64,000 nucleotides of DNA from Mycolicibacterium phlei (GCF_001583415.1 NZ_CP014475.1:1860001-1924000), one strand, 5' to 3'; positions 8,027 through 19,100 are shown, counted from the first letter of the stretch. The notes: a model not told the origin generated them from the sequence alone. Made by a program: numbers and translations.

Positions 8027-9335
8027 CTCCGGTCATCCGCGCGGACGCCGGCAGGTCCAGATAGCGTTCGAGGTTGCGGTGCATGTTGATGATGCGACGC
8101 TCCTCGTTGGACAGCGTCAAGTGGGTGAAACCGGGCTGGTGCAGCCCGCGCTGCAGCCCGGCCAGCACCGAGATGTCCTGTGTGAGAACCAGACCCGGAT
8201 GCGCCTCCTCGGCGGGTACCCGCACGTCGACGGGTCTGGTGCGCGGCGCACCCGGCGGCATCCGGGTCCACAGGAACATCACCAGCTCACCGTGATCCGG
8301 GTCCGCGCCCGGATGCGACGTCATCACGGTCAGGTGATCGGCGTTGACCAGCAGCGTCATGTTCGGGAACACGTTGTACTGGTGCAGCCGCATGATCCGG
8401 TCGGTGTCGGCCCAGCTCAGGTCGACACCGCGGGACGCGGCGAACGCGCGGGTGCGGGCGGCGATCACGTCGGCCACCGTCGCCCCGGGCTCGCGGTCCC
8501 CGGGAAGCGGGGTGCCCTCCTCGACCCCCATCAGCGCGCCCTGGGTGGTGACGTAGGCGTCCCACACCTCGGCGTCGCTGAGTTGTTCCCGCAACTGCGG
8601 GCTGGGCACGCCGTAGACCTGCTCGGATTTTCCGGTATGGCCCCAGATGCGCTGTGGCGCAAACACGTCGTCCATGCAGCGGTGCAGCTCGGGGTGCAGG
8701 GTCTGGATGTGGTAGGTCTCGCTGTAGCCGTCGGCGATGGTCTTCCAGTTCGCCGCGACGTCGATGGTCATCGTCGCGTAGCAGCGGAAGTCGCCCAGCC
8801 GGCACCACGCGGTGTCGGCGGGCATCTGCTCCAGGTAGTCCGGCAGCGGCATCGCGTCGCGGTCGAGGTTGACGAACACCAGCCGCTCCCAGGCCTCGAC
8901 GCGCACCGGCAGCAGCGGCAGGTCGGCCAGGTGCAGCTCGCCGAACCCCTTGCGGTTGGGCACCCGCCGCAGCTGCCCGGTCAGATCCCAGGTCCAGCCG
9001 TGGTAGCCGCACCGCAGTTCGGTCAGCTGTGATCCCGAGCCCGCGCACAGCGAGTTGCCGCGGTGGCGGCACACGTTCTGGAACGCCCGCAACTCGGCGT
9101 CGTCGCCGTGCACGATCAGCACCGAGTAAGGGCCGCAACGGTATTCGAAGTAGTCCCCGGGCTCGGCGACGTGGTCGACGGTGCAGGCCAGCTGCCACAC
9201 CCGGGGCCACATGCGCTCGTTCTCCAACCGTGCGAACTCCGGGGAGTGGTAGCGCTCGGCGGGCACCAGCGTGGGCCGCGCGGGTGGTTCGCCGATCGCG
9301 TCCTCGCGCCGGACATCCTGCGCTGTACGCGTCAC
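8010..9335 (-). CDS. Rieske non-haem iron aromatic ring-hydroxylating oxygenase, alpha subunit
   Basis: 441 residues. The Rieske [2Fe-2S] ligands are C89-R-H91 and C109-x2-H112 (CRHRGNSLC then CGYHGW). The mononuclear iron site is seen in ADGYSETYHIQTLHPELH: H209, H214, with D202 as bridging residue. The enzyme would use O2 and electrons from a separate reductase or ferredoxin, none of which is encoded next to it. I start at GTG 9335 because gggagga sits 6 bases before it; a TTG 15 bases further upstream overlaps that ribosome site. It shares an operon with a TetR gene and is divergent from an amidohydrolase. Confidence 0.9.
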   Translation of the reverse strand: MTRTAQDVRREDAIGEPPARPTLVPAERYHSPEFARLENERMWPRVWQLACTVDHVAEPGDYFEYRCGPYSVLIVHGDDAELRAFQNVCRHRGNSLCAGSGSQLTELRCGYHGWTWDLTGQLRRVPNRKGFGELHLADLPLLPVRVEAWERLVFVNLDRDAMPLPDYLEQMPADTAWCRLGDFRCYATMTIDVAANWKTIADGYSETYHIQTLHPELHRCMDDVFAPQRIWGHTGKSEQVYGVPSPQLREQLSDAEVWDAYVTTQGALMGVEEGTPLPGDREPGATVADVIAARTRAFAASRGVDLSWADTDRIMRLHQYNVFPNMTLLVNADHLTVMTSHPGADPDHGELVMFLWTRMPPGAPRTRPVDVRVPAEEAHPGLVLTQDISVLAGLQRGLHQPGFTHLTLSNEERRIINMHRNLERYLDLPASARMTGGEPRA

Positions 9336-9366
9336 GATCGGTCCTCCCAAACTCGCCGAAGCGGCT

Positions 9367-9383
9367 CTGTAACGGTGTTACAG
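9367..9383. promoter_or_regulatory. 17-bp palindromic operator between Rieske operon and amidohydrolase
   Basis: CTGTAAC-GGT-GTTACAG is a perfect inverted repeat with 7-base arms. It lies 31 bases before the Rieske GTG and 42 bases before the amidohydrolase GTG, where it could control both promoters. The nearest candidate regulator is the TetR gene at the end of the Rieske operon. Confidence 0.72.
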
Positions 9384-9425
9384 TGCCCGAATATATCGGC
9401 TGACGCGGGCTTGCGGAGGGCAATC

Positions 9426-11186
9426 GTGTTCGACCTGAAGATCACCGGCGGAACTGTCGTCGACGGCACCGGCGCGGACCGGTTCACCGCCGACATCGGC
9501 ATCAGGGACGGCAGGATCATCGAGGTGCGGCGGCGCGGCCCCGACGATCCGCCGCTGGAGGGTGAGGCCGCCGAGACCATCGATGCCACAGGCAAAGTCG
9601 TCGCACCCGGCTTCGTCGACATCCACACCCACTACGACGGGCAGGTCAGCTGGGACAGCATGCTCGAACCGTCCAGCGGGCACGGTGTCACCACGGTCGT
9701 CACCGGCAACTGCGGCGTCGGGTTCGCCCCGGTGCGGCCGGGTCGCGAGCAGTGGCTGATCGGCCTGATGGAGGGCGTGGAGGACATTCCGGGTACCGCG
9801 CTCACCGAGGGCATCACCTGGGGGTGGGAGAGCTACCCGGAGTATCTCGACGTCATCGAGCAGGGCCGTTACGCCATCGACGTCGGCAGCCAGATCGCGC
9901 ACGGCGCGGTGCGGGCGTACGCGATGGGGGAGCGCGGCGCCCGCAACGAACCCGCGACACCCGACGACATCGCCGCGATGGCGCGCATCGTGCAGGAGGG
10001 TATCGAGGCTGGGGCGCTGGGTTTTTCGACCTCGCGCACGCTGGGGCACCGCGCCATCGACGGCGAACCGGTGCCCGGCACCTTCGCCGCCGAGGACGAG
10101 TTGTTCGGTCTCGGCCGGGCGATGGCGGCCGGCGGGCAGGCGGTGTTCGAGCTCGCGCCGCAGGGCGTGGCGGGTGAGGACATCATCGCGCCGAAGAAGG
10201 AACTGGAGTGGATGACGCGGCTGGGCCGCGAGATCGACCGGCCCATCTCGTTCGGCATGATCCAGGTCGACGCGGCACCGGATCTGTGGCGTGAACAGCT
10301 GGAGATCTCCGCGGAGGCGCATGCGGCGGGCAGTCGGCTGTACCCGCAGATCGCGGCCCGCCCGTTCGGGATGTTGTTCGGCTTCGAGGGTCACCACGCG
10401 TTCACCCACCGTCCGACGTTCCGGCGGCTGAAGGCCGAGTGCAGCCGCGAGGAACTGGCGCGGCGACTGGTCGATCCGGCGGTCAAGGCCGCGATCCTGG
10501 CCGACGAGGATCTGCCGCCGGACCCGAACGTGTTGTTCGACGGCATGTTCGCTCTGATGCAGCACTCGCTGCACCGCGTCTACCCGCTGGGGGAGCCGCC
10601 GGACTACGAGCCGACCCCGGACCGCGCGGTCGCCGCGATCGCCGAACAGCGCGGCGAGGATCCGCTGTCGACCCTGTACGACCTGATGCTGGAACGCGAC
10701 GCCACCGCGATGCTGATGCTGCCGTTCTACAACTACGCCAACGGGACTCACGATCCGATCCGGGAGATGCTGCTGCATCCGGCGGGCGTGGTGGGACTCT
10801 CGGACGGGGGCGCCCACTGCGGGATGATCTGCGACGCGTCGTATCCGACGTACCTGTTGACGCACTGGGCGCGGGACCGTCGGCGCGGCGAGAAACTGCC
10901 GCTGGAGTACGTGGTGCGCAAGCAGTCGCACGACACCGCGCAGCTGTTCGGGCTGACCGACCGCGGGGTGATCCAGGTGGGCAAGAAGGCCGACATCAAC
11001 GTCATCGACATGGCGGCGCTGACACTGCACGCCCCGCGCATGGCGTATGACCTGCCCGCGGGCGGGAATCGGTTGGTGCAGAGCGCATCCGGATACGATG
11101 CGACGATCGTCAGCGGTGTGGTGACGCGCAGGCACGGCGTCGACACCGGTGCGCGGCCCGGTCGCCTGGTGCGCGGCGCGCGCTGA
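9426..11186 (+). CDS. N-acyl-D-amino-acid deacylase family amidohydrolase
   Basis: 586-residue metal-dependent hydrolase of the D-aminoacylase/dihydroorotase superfamily. Seen are the first metal motif DIHTHYDGQ (about residues 66-74), NCGVGFAPV, the late [14 protein letters not shown] with the catalytic Asp, and the C-terminal barrel-adjacent [10 protein letters not shown] typical of amidohydrolase beta-sandwiches. Mycobacteria often carry such genes next to lipid or aromatic catabolism; true substrates are mostly unknown. GTG at 9426 with gcggaggg upstream was preferred to the upstream extension, which is antisense to the Rieske gene. A strong hairpin follows the stop. Confidence 0.87.
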   Translation: MFDLKITGGTVVDGTGADRFTADIGIRDGRIIEVRRRGPDDPPLEGEAAETIDATGKVVAPGFVDIHTHYDGQVSWDSMLEPSSGHGVTTVVTGNCGVGFAPVRPGREQWLIGLMEGVEDIPGTALTEGITWGWESYPEYLDVIEQGRYAIDVGSQIAHGAVRAYAMGERGARNEPATPDDIAAMARIVQEGIEAGALGFSTSRTLGHRAIDGEPVPGTFAAEDELFGLGRAMAAGGQAVFELAPQGVAGEDIIAPKKELEWMTRLGREIDRPISFGMIQVDAAPDLWREQLEISAEAHAAGSRLYPQIAARPFGMLFGFEGHHAFTHRPTFRRLKAECSREELARRLVDPAVKAAILADEDLPPDPNVLFDGMFALMQHSLHRVYPLGEPPDYEPTPDRAVAAIAEQRGEDPLSTLYDLMLERDATAMLMLPFYNYANGTHDPIREMLLHPAGVVGLSDGGAHCGMICDASYPTYLLTHWARDRRRGEKLPLEYVVRKQSHDTAQLFGLTDRGVIQVGKKADINVIDMAALTLHAPRMAYDLPAGGNRLVQSASGYDATIVSGVVTRRHGVDTGARPGRLVRGAR

Positions 11187-11213
11187 GACAGACACGCGCT
11201 GGGACCAAAAGAG

Positions 11214-11243
11214 GACGGCCCCCTCGTCGCCGAGGGGGCCGTC
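11214..11243. terminator. Strong bidirectional hairpin terminator
   Basis: A perfect 13-bp stem, GACGGCCCCCTCG, closes on a TCGC tetraloop and its complement. It lies between the convergent amidohydrolase and the acidic surface protein (ends 11186 and 11260). No T-run follows, as is usual in mycobacteria. Confidence 0.85.
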
Positions 11244-11259
11244 GTCGTGTGAGCGTCAG

Positions 11260-12702
11260 TTACTCCTTGTCGGAGCCACCGTCCTTCGACTCGCCGTCGT
11301 TCGAGTCGCCACCGTCGTTCGAGACCTTGTCGTTCGACTCGGTGGTGTCGTCGGTGTCGTCGTCGGAGTCCTCGTCTCCATCGAGGTCGTCATCGAGATC
11401 GCCGTCGAGATCGCCGTCGAGATCGCCGTCGAGATCGCCGTTGAGGTCGTCACCGTCGAGGTCGTCACCGAGGTCGCCGTCGAGGTCGTCATCGAGATCG
11501 CCGTCGAGGTCGTCCCCGAGATCGCCATCGAGGTCACCGTCGAGGTCCGACTCCTCCTCGTCGGTGGGCTGCTCGGCCTTCTTGGCGTCCTCGCTGCCCT
11601 CGGCACCCTTGTCCTGGGCACCCTTGTCTTTGGCGCCCTCGCCGTCCTCGTCGCCCTCTTCGAGGTTGACGGGGACCAGGTTGCCGCCACCGAAATTGGT
11701 GTTCGACGGACCCGACAGGCTCAGCAGGTTCGGGGTCGGTGCCGGCGGCGTGAGCGCGGTGGCGATCGCCTTGGGCAGCGTGACCAGCAGGTAGGTGAAC
11801 AGGCCGCGGTCGAGCAGGCCCTGCCACTCGGCCGTGCCCGGCGCCGCGGCGGCTGGGACGATGCCGTTGAGCAGTGCGTCGACAGCCAGGATCGGCAGGT
11901 TCACCAGGTGGGTGGCCCAGTCGACGAGGTCGCCGTTGACGAACGCGTCGCGCGCCTTGTCGAGGGTCTCCGTGACGGCGACGAACGAGCCGACGATCGG
12001 CTCGAAGATCGCCTTGGTGAGTGCGAACTCGGAGAGGACGTCCATCACGGCAGGCAGCCGCTCGGCGCCGGGCAGGTTCGCCACGATCTGGCTCGGGATC
12101 GAGAACAGCGGGATCAGCGGCTGCATGCTGCCCAGGTAGCGCAGCACGAACCAGCCGTTGATCTTCGAGAACGCCTCGAAGAAGTGGCCCTGGGACAGCG
12201 CGGTGAACATGTCCTGGATCGCGATCGGGAGCTGTTCAGCCGCCAGCTGTGACCGGTCGCGGGTGCCGTTGAGGGCGGTCTCGATGGTGGCGCCGAAGTT
12301 GGCGTTGAAGTTGACCAGCTCGTTGAACAGCGGGCCCGGGTTCAGCACGTTGGCCACCAGGACGTTGAGCGTCTCCTGGATGATGGCGCCGGTGCTGAGC
12401 TGTCCGGTCAGGCTGAGCAGTGCGCCGGCCGTGTCCGGGACCAGGGTCGACAGGCTGCCGAACGTGTTGCCGATCGTCTGGCTCAGCGTGAGCAGCGGGT
12501 TGGTGGCCGCCGACAGCTGAACCGCAGCGGCCTGCGCGGCGCGCTCCGCGGCCCGGTCGATGTCGGTGATCGGGGCGACCGGGTTGACCGCGAGGATGCC
12601 GGCGCTCGCCATTGCGACGCCGGCGACCATCAGCTTGCTGCCGCGCCCGGCTGACGGGGAGGTACCGGCCATCGGCGCGCCCGCCTGAACTGCTAGCTGC
12701 AC
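11260..12702 (-). CDS. Secreted/surface protein with acidic Asp-Gly repeat tail (GjpA-like)
   Basis: 480 residues. The N-terminus is AGRGSKLMVAGVAMASAGILAVNPVAP, a non-classical or Tat-independent export signal, followed by a hydrophobic helical part (about residues 45-340) that resembles mycobacterial proteins annotated as outer membrane porin GjpA. From about residue 340 the chain becomes extremely acidic: EEGDEDGEG, then 70 residues of LDGDLDGDL-type repeats and a Ser/Asp/Gly tail. GTG 12702 has aggagaag upstream. An IdeR-type iron box overlaps its predicted promoter, so expression should rise in low iron. Metal binding by the repeats is inference; the porin name is by resemblance only. 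Confidence 0.78.
   Translation of the reverse strand: MQLAVQAGAPMAGTSPSAGRGSKLMVAGVAMASAGILAVNPVAPITDIDRAAERAAQAAAVQLSAATNPLLTLSQTIGNTFGSLSTLVPDTAGALLSLTGQLSTGAIIQETLNVLVANVLNPGPLFNELVNFNANFGATIETALNGTRDRSQLAAEQLPIAIQDMFTALSQGHFFEAFSKINGWFVLRYLGSMQPLIPLFSIPSQIVANLPGAERLPAVMDVLSEFALTKAIFEPIVGSFVAVTETLDKARDAFVNGDLVDWATHLVNLPILAVDALLNGIVPAAAAPGTAEWQGLLDRGLFTYLLVTLPKAIATALTPPAPTPNLLSLSGPSNTNFGGGNLVPVNLEEGDEDGEGAKDKGAQDKGAEGSEDAKKAEQPTDEEESDLDGDLDGDLGDDLDGDLDDDLDGDLGDDLDGDDLNGDLDGDLDGDLDGDLDDDLDGDEDSDDDTDDTTESNDKVSNDGGDSNDGESKDGGSDKE
11385..11550 (-). repeat. Tandem Asp-Gly-Asp-Leu coding repeats
   Basis: About fourteen degenerate 12-base units (ggcgatctcgac and variants on the coding strand) encode (D-L-D/G-G/D)n. 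The units keep the reading frame, and variation is mostly between GDL, DDL and GDD, which suggests expansion by slippage under selection for an acidic chain. Confidence 0.8.
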
Positions 12703-12747
12703 ATCTTCTCCTAGTAAGTGACTGTGAGTTTGCCAAGTAGCACCTGG

Positions 12748-12776
12748 AGATTAGCTGAGCCTAACCTAAGAAACAA
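12748..12776 (-). promoter_or_regulatory. Promoter with overlapping IdeR (DtxR-type) iron box
   Basis: Minus strand: TTGTTT (-35; 12771-12776), 17-base spacer, TAATCT (-10; 12748-12753). The spacer and -10 are covered by TTAGGTTAGGCTCAGCTAA (12751-12769), which matches 17 of 19 positions of the mycobacterial IdeR consensus TTAGGTTAGGCTAACCTAA. Iron-loaded IdeR bound here would block RNA polymerase, so the acidic surface protein gene should be induced when iron is scarce. The same box could also affect the divergent MmpL gene about 320 bases away, but that is less likely. Confidence 0.8.
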
Positions 12777-12999
12777 GAGCTACGTTGACGGCGGCGAAAG
12801 CGGCCGTGATCGGCCAGCCCGGATAGTCGCGCAGTCACAGGACGCGTCGCCCCGAAATCTATGCGCAGCGGCCGGTTTGCGGGGACCTACGTCTCCCGCC
12901 GCGCAGTGGTGCTCGTCACATCTGCGGGCCGGTCGCCCACGCCGGGCGGCAAACCGGCGGAAATGGTGGAACCGAGTGTCGGAGCCGCGCGGCGTCGCG

Positions 13000-13029
13000 T
13001 TGACAGCTGTTAGTTCGACAGGCTAGATA
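13000..13029 (+). promoter_or_regulatory. SigA-type promoter for the MmpL gene
   Basis: TTGACA (13000-13005), an 18-base spacer and TAGATA (13024-13029) lie 62 bases before the ATG. The rest of the 389-base gap (12703-13091) holds the iron box and no convincing coding frame; in particular no mmpS-like gene. Confidence 0.6.
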
Positions 13030-13091
13030 TACGGCACAATTGACGGAGTTCTGTGACGCCGGACTCCGTGGGACGTGAAGGGGCCCGGGCG

Positions 13092-15995
13092 ATGACTACC
13101 ACCGACGCGGTTGTCGCGCACCGTTCCCGCATCGCCCGCTTCATCCGTGTCTTCGCCGTGCCGATCATCATCGGCTGGGTCGTGCTGACCGCGCTCAGCA
13201 ATGTGCTCGTACCGTCGCTGGAGAAGGTCGGCGAGGCCAACACCGTCTCGATGAACGCCCATGACGCACCGGCGTTCATCGCCATGCAGCGCATCGGCGC
13301 CAACTTCCAGGAGTTCTCCTCCGACAGCAACGCGATGGTCATCCTCGAGGGCGACAAGCCCCTCGGGGCCGAGGCGCACGCCTACTACGACGAGCTGGTC
13401 AAGCGGTTCCGTGAGGACCGCGACCACGTCGAGCACGTCGCCGACTTCTGGAGCGACCCGCTGACCGCGGCCGGCGTGCAGAGCGGCGACGGCAAGTCGG
13501 CCTACGTACAGCTGTATCTGCGCGGCAACCTCGGTGAGACCCTCTCCAACGAGTCGATCGAGGCGGTGCGCGACATCATCGCCGAGACCCCGGCGCCCGA
13601 CGGGCTCAAGGCGTACGTCGCCGGTAGCGCCGCGGTCAACGCCGACCAGCGCGTCGCCGGCGACAAGGGTTCGTTCAAGGCGACGGTCGCGACGCTGATC
13701 GTCATCGCGGTCATGCTGGTCTTCGTCTTCCGCTCGGCCGCCACCATGCTGCTGATCCTGTTCATGGTGTTCGTCGAGCTCGGGTCGTCGCGCGGCATCG
13801 TCGCGTTCCTCGGCGACAACGGGGTCATCGGCCTGTCGACGTTCGCCACCGGTCTGCTCACGCTGATCGCGATCGCCGCGGGCACCGACTACGCGATCTT
13901 CCTCATCGGCCGCTACCAGGAGGCCCGTCAGGTCGGCGAGGACAAGGAACAGGCGTACTACACGATGTTCCACAGCACCGCCCACGTGGTGCTGGGCTCC
14001 GGCCTGACGATCGCCGGCGCGCTGCTGTGTCTGAAGTTCACCCGGTTGCCGTGGTTCCAGACGATGGCGGTGCCGTGCGCGGTCGGCGTGCTCGTCGCGG
14101 TCCTGGCCGCGATGACACTCGGGCCCGCCGTGGTGGTGGTCGGCAGCCGGTTCGGCCGGTTCGAACCGAAGCGGGCCATCAACTCCCGCGGCTGGCGCCG
14201 CATCGGCATCGTCGTGGTGCGCTGGCCCGGACCTGTTCTGGTGACGACGATCGCGCTGTCGCTGGTCGGCTTGCTGGCGCTCAACGGCTACAAGGTCGAC
14301 TACGACGGCCGCCACTTCATGCCCGAGGACGCCCCGGCCAACGTCGCCTACGCGGTGGCCGACCGGCACTTCGACGCCGCGCGGATGAACCCCGAACTGC
14401 TGATGGTGGAAAGCGACCACGATCTGCGCAACTCGTCGGACTTCCTGGTCATCGACAAGATCGCCAAGGCGATCTTCCGGGCGCCCGGCGTCGCCCGTGT
14501 CCGGACCATCACCCGGCCGCAGGGTAAGCCCATCGAGCACACCACGATCCCGTTCCTGATCGGGATGCAGGGCACCACCCAGCAGCTCAACCAGAAGTAC
14601 CAGCAGGACCGGATGGCCGACATGCTCAAGCAGGCCGACGAGATGCTGGTGACGATCGACGACCTGACCCGGATGGCCAGCCTGACGGCGCAGATGGCCG
14701 AGACCACCCACAGCATGGTCACCAAGATGAAGACCATGACCGTCGACATCGCCGAATTGCGGGACCACATCTCGGATTTCGACGATTTCTTCCGGCCCAT
14801 CCGCAACTACTTCTACTGGGAACCGCACTGCTACGACATCCCGGTCTGCTGGTCGCTGCGATCGGTGTTCGACACCCTCGACGGCATCGACGTGATGACC
14901 GACGACGTCCAGCAGATGCTGCCGGACATGGAGCGCCTCGACGCGCTGATGCCGCAACTGGTCACGCTGCTGCCGTCGCAGATCGAGACCATGAAGACGA
15001 TGCGGCTGATGATGCTGACCATGCAGTCCTCGCAGAAGGGCCTGCTGGACCAGATGGCCGCGATGCAGGACAACTCCGACGCGATGGGCGACGCGTTCGA
15101 CGAGTCGATGAACGACGACTCATTCTACCTGCCGCCGGAGGCGTTCGAGAACGAGGACTTCCAGCGCGGTATCAAGAACTTCATCTCGCCCGACGGCAAG
15201 TCGGTGCGGTTCATCATCGAGCACGAGGGTGATCCCGCCAGCCCCGAGGGCATCGAGCACATCGACGCGATCAGGCAGGCCGCCAAGGAGGCGATCAAGG
15301 GCACCCCGCTGGAGGGTTCGCGGATCTACCTCGGCGGCACCGCCGCGACCTACAAGGACATGCGCGACGGCGCGGGCTACGACCTTTTGATCGCCGGATT
15401 GGCAGCCGCCGCACTGATTTTCATCATCATGCTGATCATCACGCGCGCGGTGGTCGCCGCCGCGGTGATCGTCGGCACGGTGTTGCTGTCGCTGGGCACC
15501 TCATTCGGCCTGTCGGTGCTGGTGTGGCAGCACCTGCTCGGCATCCGGCTGCACTGGATCGTGCTGGTGATGTCGGTGATCGTGCTGCTGGCCGTCGGCT
15601 CGGACTACAACCTGCTGCTGGTGTCGCGGTTCAAGGAGGAGCTGCGCCACGGGTACAAGGTCGCGATCATCCGCGCGATGGCCGGCTCCGGGTCGGTGGT
15701 CACCTCCGCGGGTCTGGTGTTCGCCGCGACGATGGCGTCGTTCGTGGTCGGCGATCTGCGCAGCATGGCACAGGTGGGTACGACGATCGCGATCGGTCTG
15801 CTGTTCGACACGTTGGTCATCCGCGCGTTCATGACCCCGGCGATCGCCGCGCTGCTGGGTCGGTGGTTCTGGTGGCCGCAGCGCATCCAGACCCCGGCGT
15901 CGAAACGCCGCCTCGCGGCCGTGCTCGGCGACCGCGCCCCCGCGACTTCCTCAGCCAACCCCTCGGCCAGCCCCTCGGCCAGCCCGGCGCCCTGA
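13092..15995 (+). CDS. MmpL family RND transporter (MmpL4/MmpL5-like)
   Basis: 967-residue inner-membrane RND pump. One TM helix near residues 20-40 ([19 protein letters not shown]), a first periplasmic domain, five to six TM helices (about 185-370) with the proton-relay motif [17 protein letters not shown], a large second periplasmic domain rich in Met/Gln helices ([17 protein letters not shown]; coiled-coil extension of MmpL4/5 type), and a second TM bundle with [15 protein letters not shown]. Start chosen at ATG 13092; the GTG 39 bases earlier lacks a ribosome site. C-terminus is Ser/Ala/Pro-rich. MmpL4/5 export siderophores with an MmpS partner, but no mmpS gene is adjacent here. Confidence 0.9.
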   Translation: MTTTDAVVAHRSRIARFIRVFAVPIIIGWVVLTALSNVLVPSLEKVGEANTVSMNAHDAPAFIAMQRIGANFQEFSSDSNAMVILEGDKPLGAEAHAYYDELVKRFREDRDHVEHVADFWSDPLTAAGVQSGDGKSAYVQLYLRGNLGETLSNESIEAVRDIIAETPAPDGLKAYVAGSAAVNADQRVAGDKGSFKATVATLIVIAVMLVFVFRSAATMLLILFMVFVELGSSRGIVAFLGDNGVIGLSTFATGLLTLIAIAAGTDYAIFLIGRYQEARQVGEDKEQAYYTMFHSTAHVVLGSGLTIAGALLCLKFTRLPWFQTMAVPCAVGVLVAVLAAMTLGPAVVVVGSRFGRFEPKRAINSRGWRRIGIVVVRWPGPVLVTTIALSLVGLLALNGYKVDYDGRHFMPEDAPANVAYAVADRHFDAARMNPELLMVESDHDLRNSSDFLVIDKIAKAIFRAPGVARVRTITRPQGKPIEHTTIPFLIGMQGTTQQLNQKYQQDRMADMLKQADEMLVTIDDLTRMASLTAQMAETTHSMVTKMKTMTVDIAELRDHISDFDDFFRPIRNYFYWEPHCYDIPVCWSLRSVFDTLDGIDVMTDDVQQMLPDMERLDALMPQLVTLLPSQIETMKTMRLMMLTMQSSQKGLLDQMAAMQDNSDAMGDAFDESMNDDSFYLPPEAFENEDFQRGIKNFISPDGKSVRFIIEHEGDPASPEGIEHIDAIRQAAKEAIKGTPLEGSRIYLGGTAATYKDMRDGAGYDLLIAGLAAAALIFIIMLIITRAVVAAAVIVGTVLLSLGTSFGLSVLVWQHLLGIRLHWIVLVMSVIVLLAVGSDYNLLLVSRFKEELRHGYKVAIIRAMAGSGSVVTSAGLVFAATMASFVVGDLRSMAQVGTTIAIGLLFDTLVIRAFMTPAIAALLGRWFWWPQRIQTPASKRRLAAVLGDRAPATSSANPSASPSASPAP

Positions 15996-16043
15996 GCGGG
16001 CCCCGCACACCGCCCGTCGATGCGATGATGGGCGCAGCGTCCG

Positions 16044-16068
16044 GTTGTCCGACAGAGCATGGGGGTAT
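16044..16068 (+). promoter_or_regulatory. SigF-like promoter for the kinase-phosphatase gene
   Basis: GTTG (16044-16047), 15 bases, GGGTAT (16063-16068). The -10 is an exact match and the -35 matches 3 of 4 bases of the mycobacterial SigF pattern GTTT-N15-17-GGGTAT as I recall it. The transcript would start near 16075. Control by SigF fits a product with anti-sigma-like domains (feedback), but was judged by eye. Confidence 0.55.
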
Positions 16069-16077
16069 CACTGCACC

Positions 16078-16119
16078 ATGACAGACGGCGGCATGGCCAT
16101 CCGACAGTTGCCCGCGTGA
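16078..16119 (+). CDS. Possible 13-codon leader frame
   Basis: ATG at 16078 opens a 13-codon frame (MTDGGMAIRQLPA) about 3 bases after the predicted SigF start site, so it could be read from a leaderless end. It ends 25 bases before the kinase ATG. It might be a translated leader, or chance. Confidence 0.2.
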   Translation: MTDGGMAIRQLPA

Positions 16120-16144
16120 GGCGTCCGCGGGAGGCGGTCGGGTC

Positions 16145-19100
16145 ATGAGCACCATCGACATGCCGCCGGTGTTCGGCGCCGACGACGAGATCGGCCCCGA
16201 CCTGGCCAGGGTCGCCTGGCAGGACACCCCGCTGGGCCCGCCCGCCGACTGGCCGCAGAGCCTGCGTACCGCGGTCAGCATCCTGCTGTCGAGTCGGTTC
16301 CCGATGTGGATGGCGTGGGGTCCCGAGCTGACCTTCTTCTGCAACGCCGCCTACCGCCGCGACACGCTCGGCCGCAAGTACCCGTGGGCGCTGGGCCGGC
16401 CGGCCACCCAGGTGTGGGCCGAGATCTGGCCCGACATCGGGCCGCGCATCGACAAGGTGCTGACCTCGGGGCAGTCGACGTGGGACTCCGCGCTGCTGTT
16501 GTTCCTGGAACGGTCGGGGTTTCAGGAGGAGACCTACCACACGTTCTCCTACAGTCCGCTCCACGACGACGACGGCCGCGTCGTCGGGATGCTGTGTGTG
16601 GTCAGCGAGGACACCCAGCAGGTCATCGGCGAGCGCCAGATGGCGACGCTGCGCGACCTCGGCTCCGACCCGAGCGTGGTGCGCACCGAGGAACAGATCC
16701 TGTCCTTCGTCGAACGTCAGCTCAACCAGAATCAGCGCGACCTGCCGTTCACGCTGACCTACCTGTTCGACGACGACGGCACACCGCGACTGGCCGCCTC
16801 CACCGGCGTGGCCCCCGGACACCGGATCGCCCCGCCGCAGCTGGCCGGTGACAGCGTGTGGCCGGTCGCCGGTCCGGCGCGCGGTGAGGCGGTCGTCGTC
16901 GACCTCGACGACCCCGGCCTGCCGACCGGCGCGTGGCGGGACCCGCCCACCCGCGCGCTGGTGGTTCCGCTGCTGCAGCAGGGCGGATCACCGAGCGGGC
17001 TGCTGGTCGCCGGGCTCAACCGCTACCGGCCGCTCGACGAGACCTACCGCGGCTTCGTCACGCTGGTCGCCGGCCACATCGCGGCGGGCATCGCCAGCGC
17101 CCGCAACTACCAGGCCCAACAGCGGCGCGCCGAGGAACTGGCCGAACTCGACCGCGCCAAGACGACGTTCTTCTCCAACATCAGCCACGAGTTCCGGACC
17201 CCGCTGACGCTGATCCTCGACCCGGTCGCCGAGCTGCGCAGCCGCGACCGCGGCCTCGACGACCGCGCCCGCGAAGAGCTCGACATCGTGTGGCGCAACG
17301 GGTTACGGCTGGCCAAGCTGGTCAACACGCTGCTGGACTTCTCCCGCATCGAGGCGGGCCGGATGCAGGCCAGCTACGTGCCGGTCGACCTCGGCGCGGT
17401 CACCGCCGAACTCGCCAGCGTGTTCCGCTCCGCGGTCGAGCGGGCCGGACTGACCTTCACCGTCGACTGCCCGCCACTTCCCGACGCGGTCTACATCGAT
17501 CGCGACATGTGGGAGAAGGTGGTCTTCAACCTGCTGTCCAACGCGCTGAAATTCACGTTCTCCGGCGGTATCTCGGTCACGGTGCGCCTGGACGGGGACA
17601 CCGCGGTCGTCACAGTCGCCGACACCGGCGCGGGGGTGCCCGCCACCGAGATGCCGAGGCTTTTCGAACGGTTCCACCGGATCGAGAACGTGCGGTCACG
17701 CTCCAACGAGGGCAGCGGTATCGGCCTGGCTCTGGTCAAGGAGCTCGTCGAACTGCACGGCGGCACCATCGCGGCCGACAGCACCGAGGGCGTGGGCACC
17801 ACGTTCACGATCCGGCTGCCGCTGGGCGCCGCACATCTGCCCGCGGACGCGATCACCGACGAGACCGACGCCCGGGCACCGCAGGACAGCGCTGAGCCCT
17901 ATCTGCAGGAGGCGCTGCGGTGGCTGCCCGCCGAAACCCCGACCGTCGACGACGAAACACCCAGCCACACCGGCGCTTCCACGTTCGGGGCGACACCGCG
18001 GGTGCTGATCGCCGACGACAACGCCGACATGCGCGAGTACGTCGTGCGCCTGCTGCGCAACGACGGCTACCTCGTCGAGGCGGTCACCGACGGTCAGCAG
18101 GCGCTCGACGCGGTGCGGGCCCGGCCGCCCGACATGGTGGTCAGCGATGTGATGATGCCGGGGCTCGACGGCCTTCAGTTCGTCACCGCACTGCGCGCCG
18201 ACCCGCGCACCGCGGCGGTGCCGGTGCTGCTGCTGTCCGCGCGGGCGGGGCAGGAGGCGGCCATCGACGGGCTGCGGGCCGGCGCCGACGACTATCTCGT
18301 CAAACCGTTCGCCGCCGCCGAACTGCTGGCCCGGGTGCGCGCGAACGTCAAACTCGCGCGGCTGCGCAATCATCACGCCCGGTGGCGCACCGCGCTGATC
18401 GACTCGCTCCAGGAGGCGTTCTTCGTCTGCGACGAGCACGGCGCGGTGATCGAGGTCAACGCCGCGTTCACCGACATCCTCGGCTACGGCGTCGACGGGC
18501 TGCCCTACCAGCCGATCCATCCGTGGTGGCCGTCGGCGGACTCCGACCCCGAGTCGCACCGCCGGGTCCTCGAGGCGTTCGACCGGATGCTGACCGAACC
18601 GCACGGCCGGTTCACCGTGCCGGTCACCCACCGCAACGGGCACCGACTGTGGATCACGGTGACCTACAACCAGATCGAGGACCTCGACACCGGCAGGCGG
18701 GTCATGGTCGGCACCTTCCGCGACGTCACCGCCGAGCACTACACCGTGCAGCGCGAGACCGCCCTGGCGGCGCTCAACCAGCAACTCGCCCAGGCGGATT
18801 CACTGCACGACGCGGTCCAGGCGGCGGCCGACGAGCTGCGCACCGTGTGGCGGGCCCGGCGCGTGGTCGCGGCCAAGTTCCGGGCTGGGACCGAGAGCAC
18901 CGCCGAGCCGACGGACTTCGTCTGCGCGGGGGAGCCGGTGCGCTGGTCGCAGCTCGCGGCGGAGGTGCAGCGGACGATGTGGTCGCTGCGGGCCCGGGAC
19001 TCCATGGTCATCGAGGACGCCAGCCCGGGGTCGGTGTTCATCTCGCTGCAGCACCCGCGCGGAGTGCTCGTCGTCTACCTCGAGCTCGCCGAACACCGCC

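Noticed and set aside
11385..11550. Regular short repeats that could be mistaken for a CRISPR or tandem DNA array
   Set aside because: Units are 12 bases, without spacers, and keep the reading frame of the acidic protein; they are a coding repeat.
13023..14957. 644-codon minus-strand frame opposite the MmpL gene
   Set aside because: Asp/His/Arg-rich antisense frame typical of high-GC coding sequence; the MmpL protein has clear family motifs.
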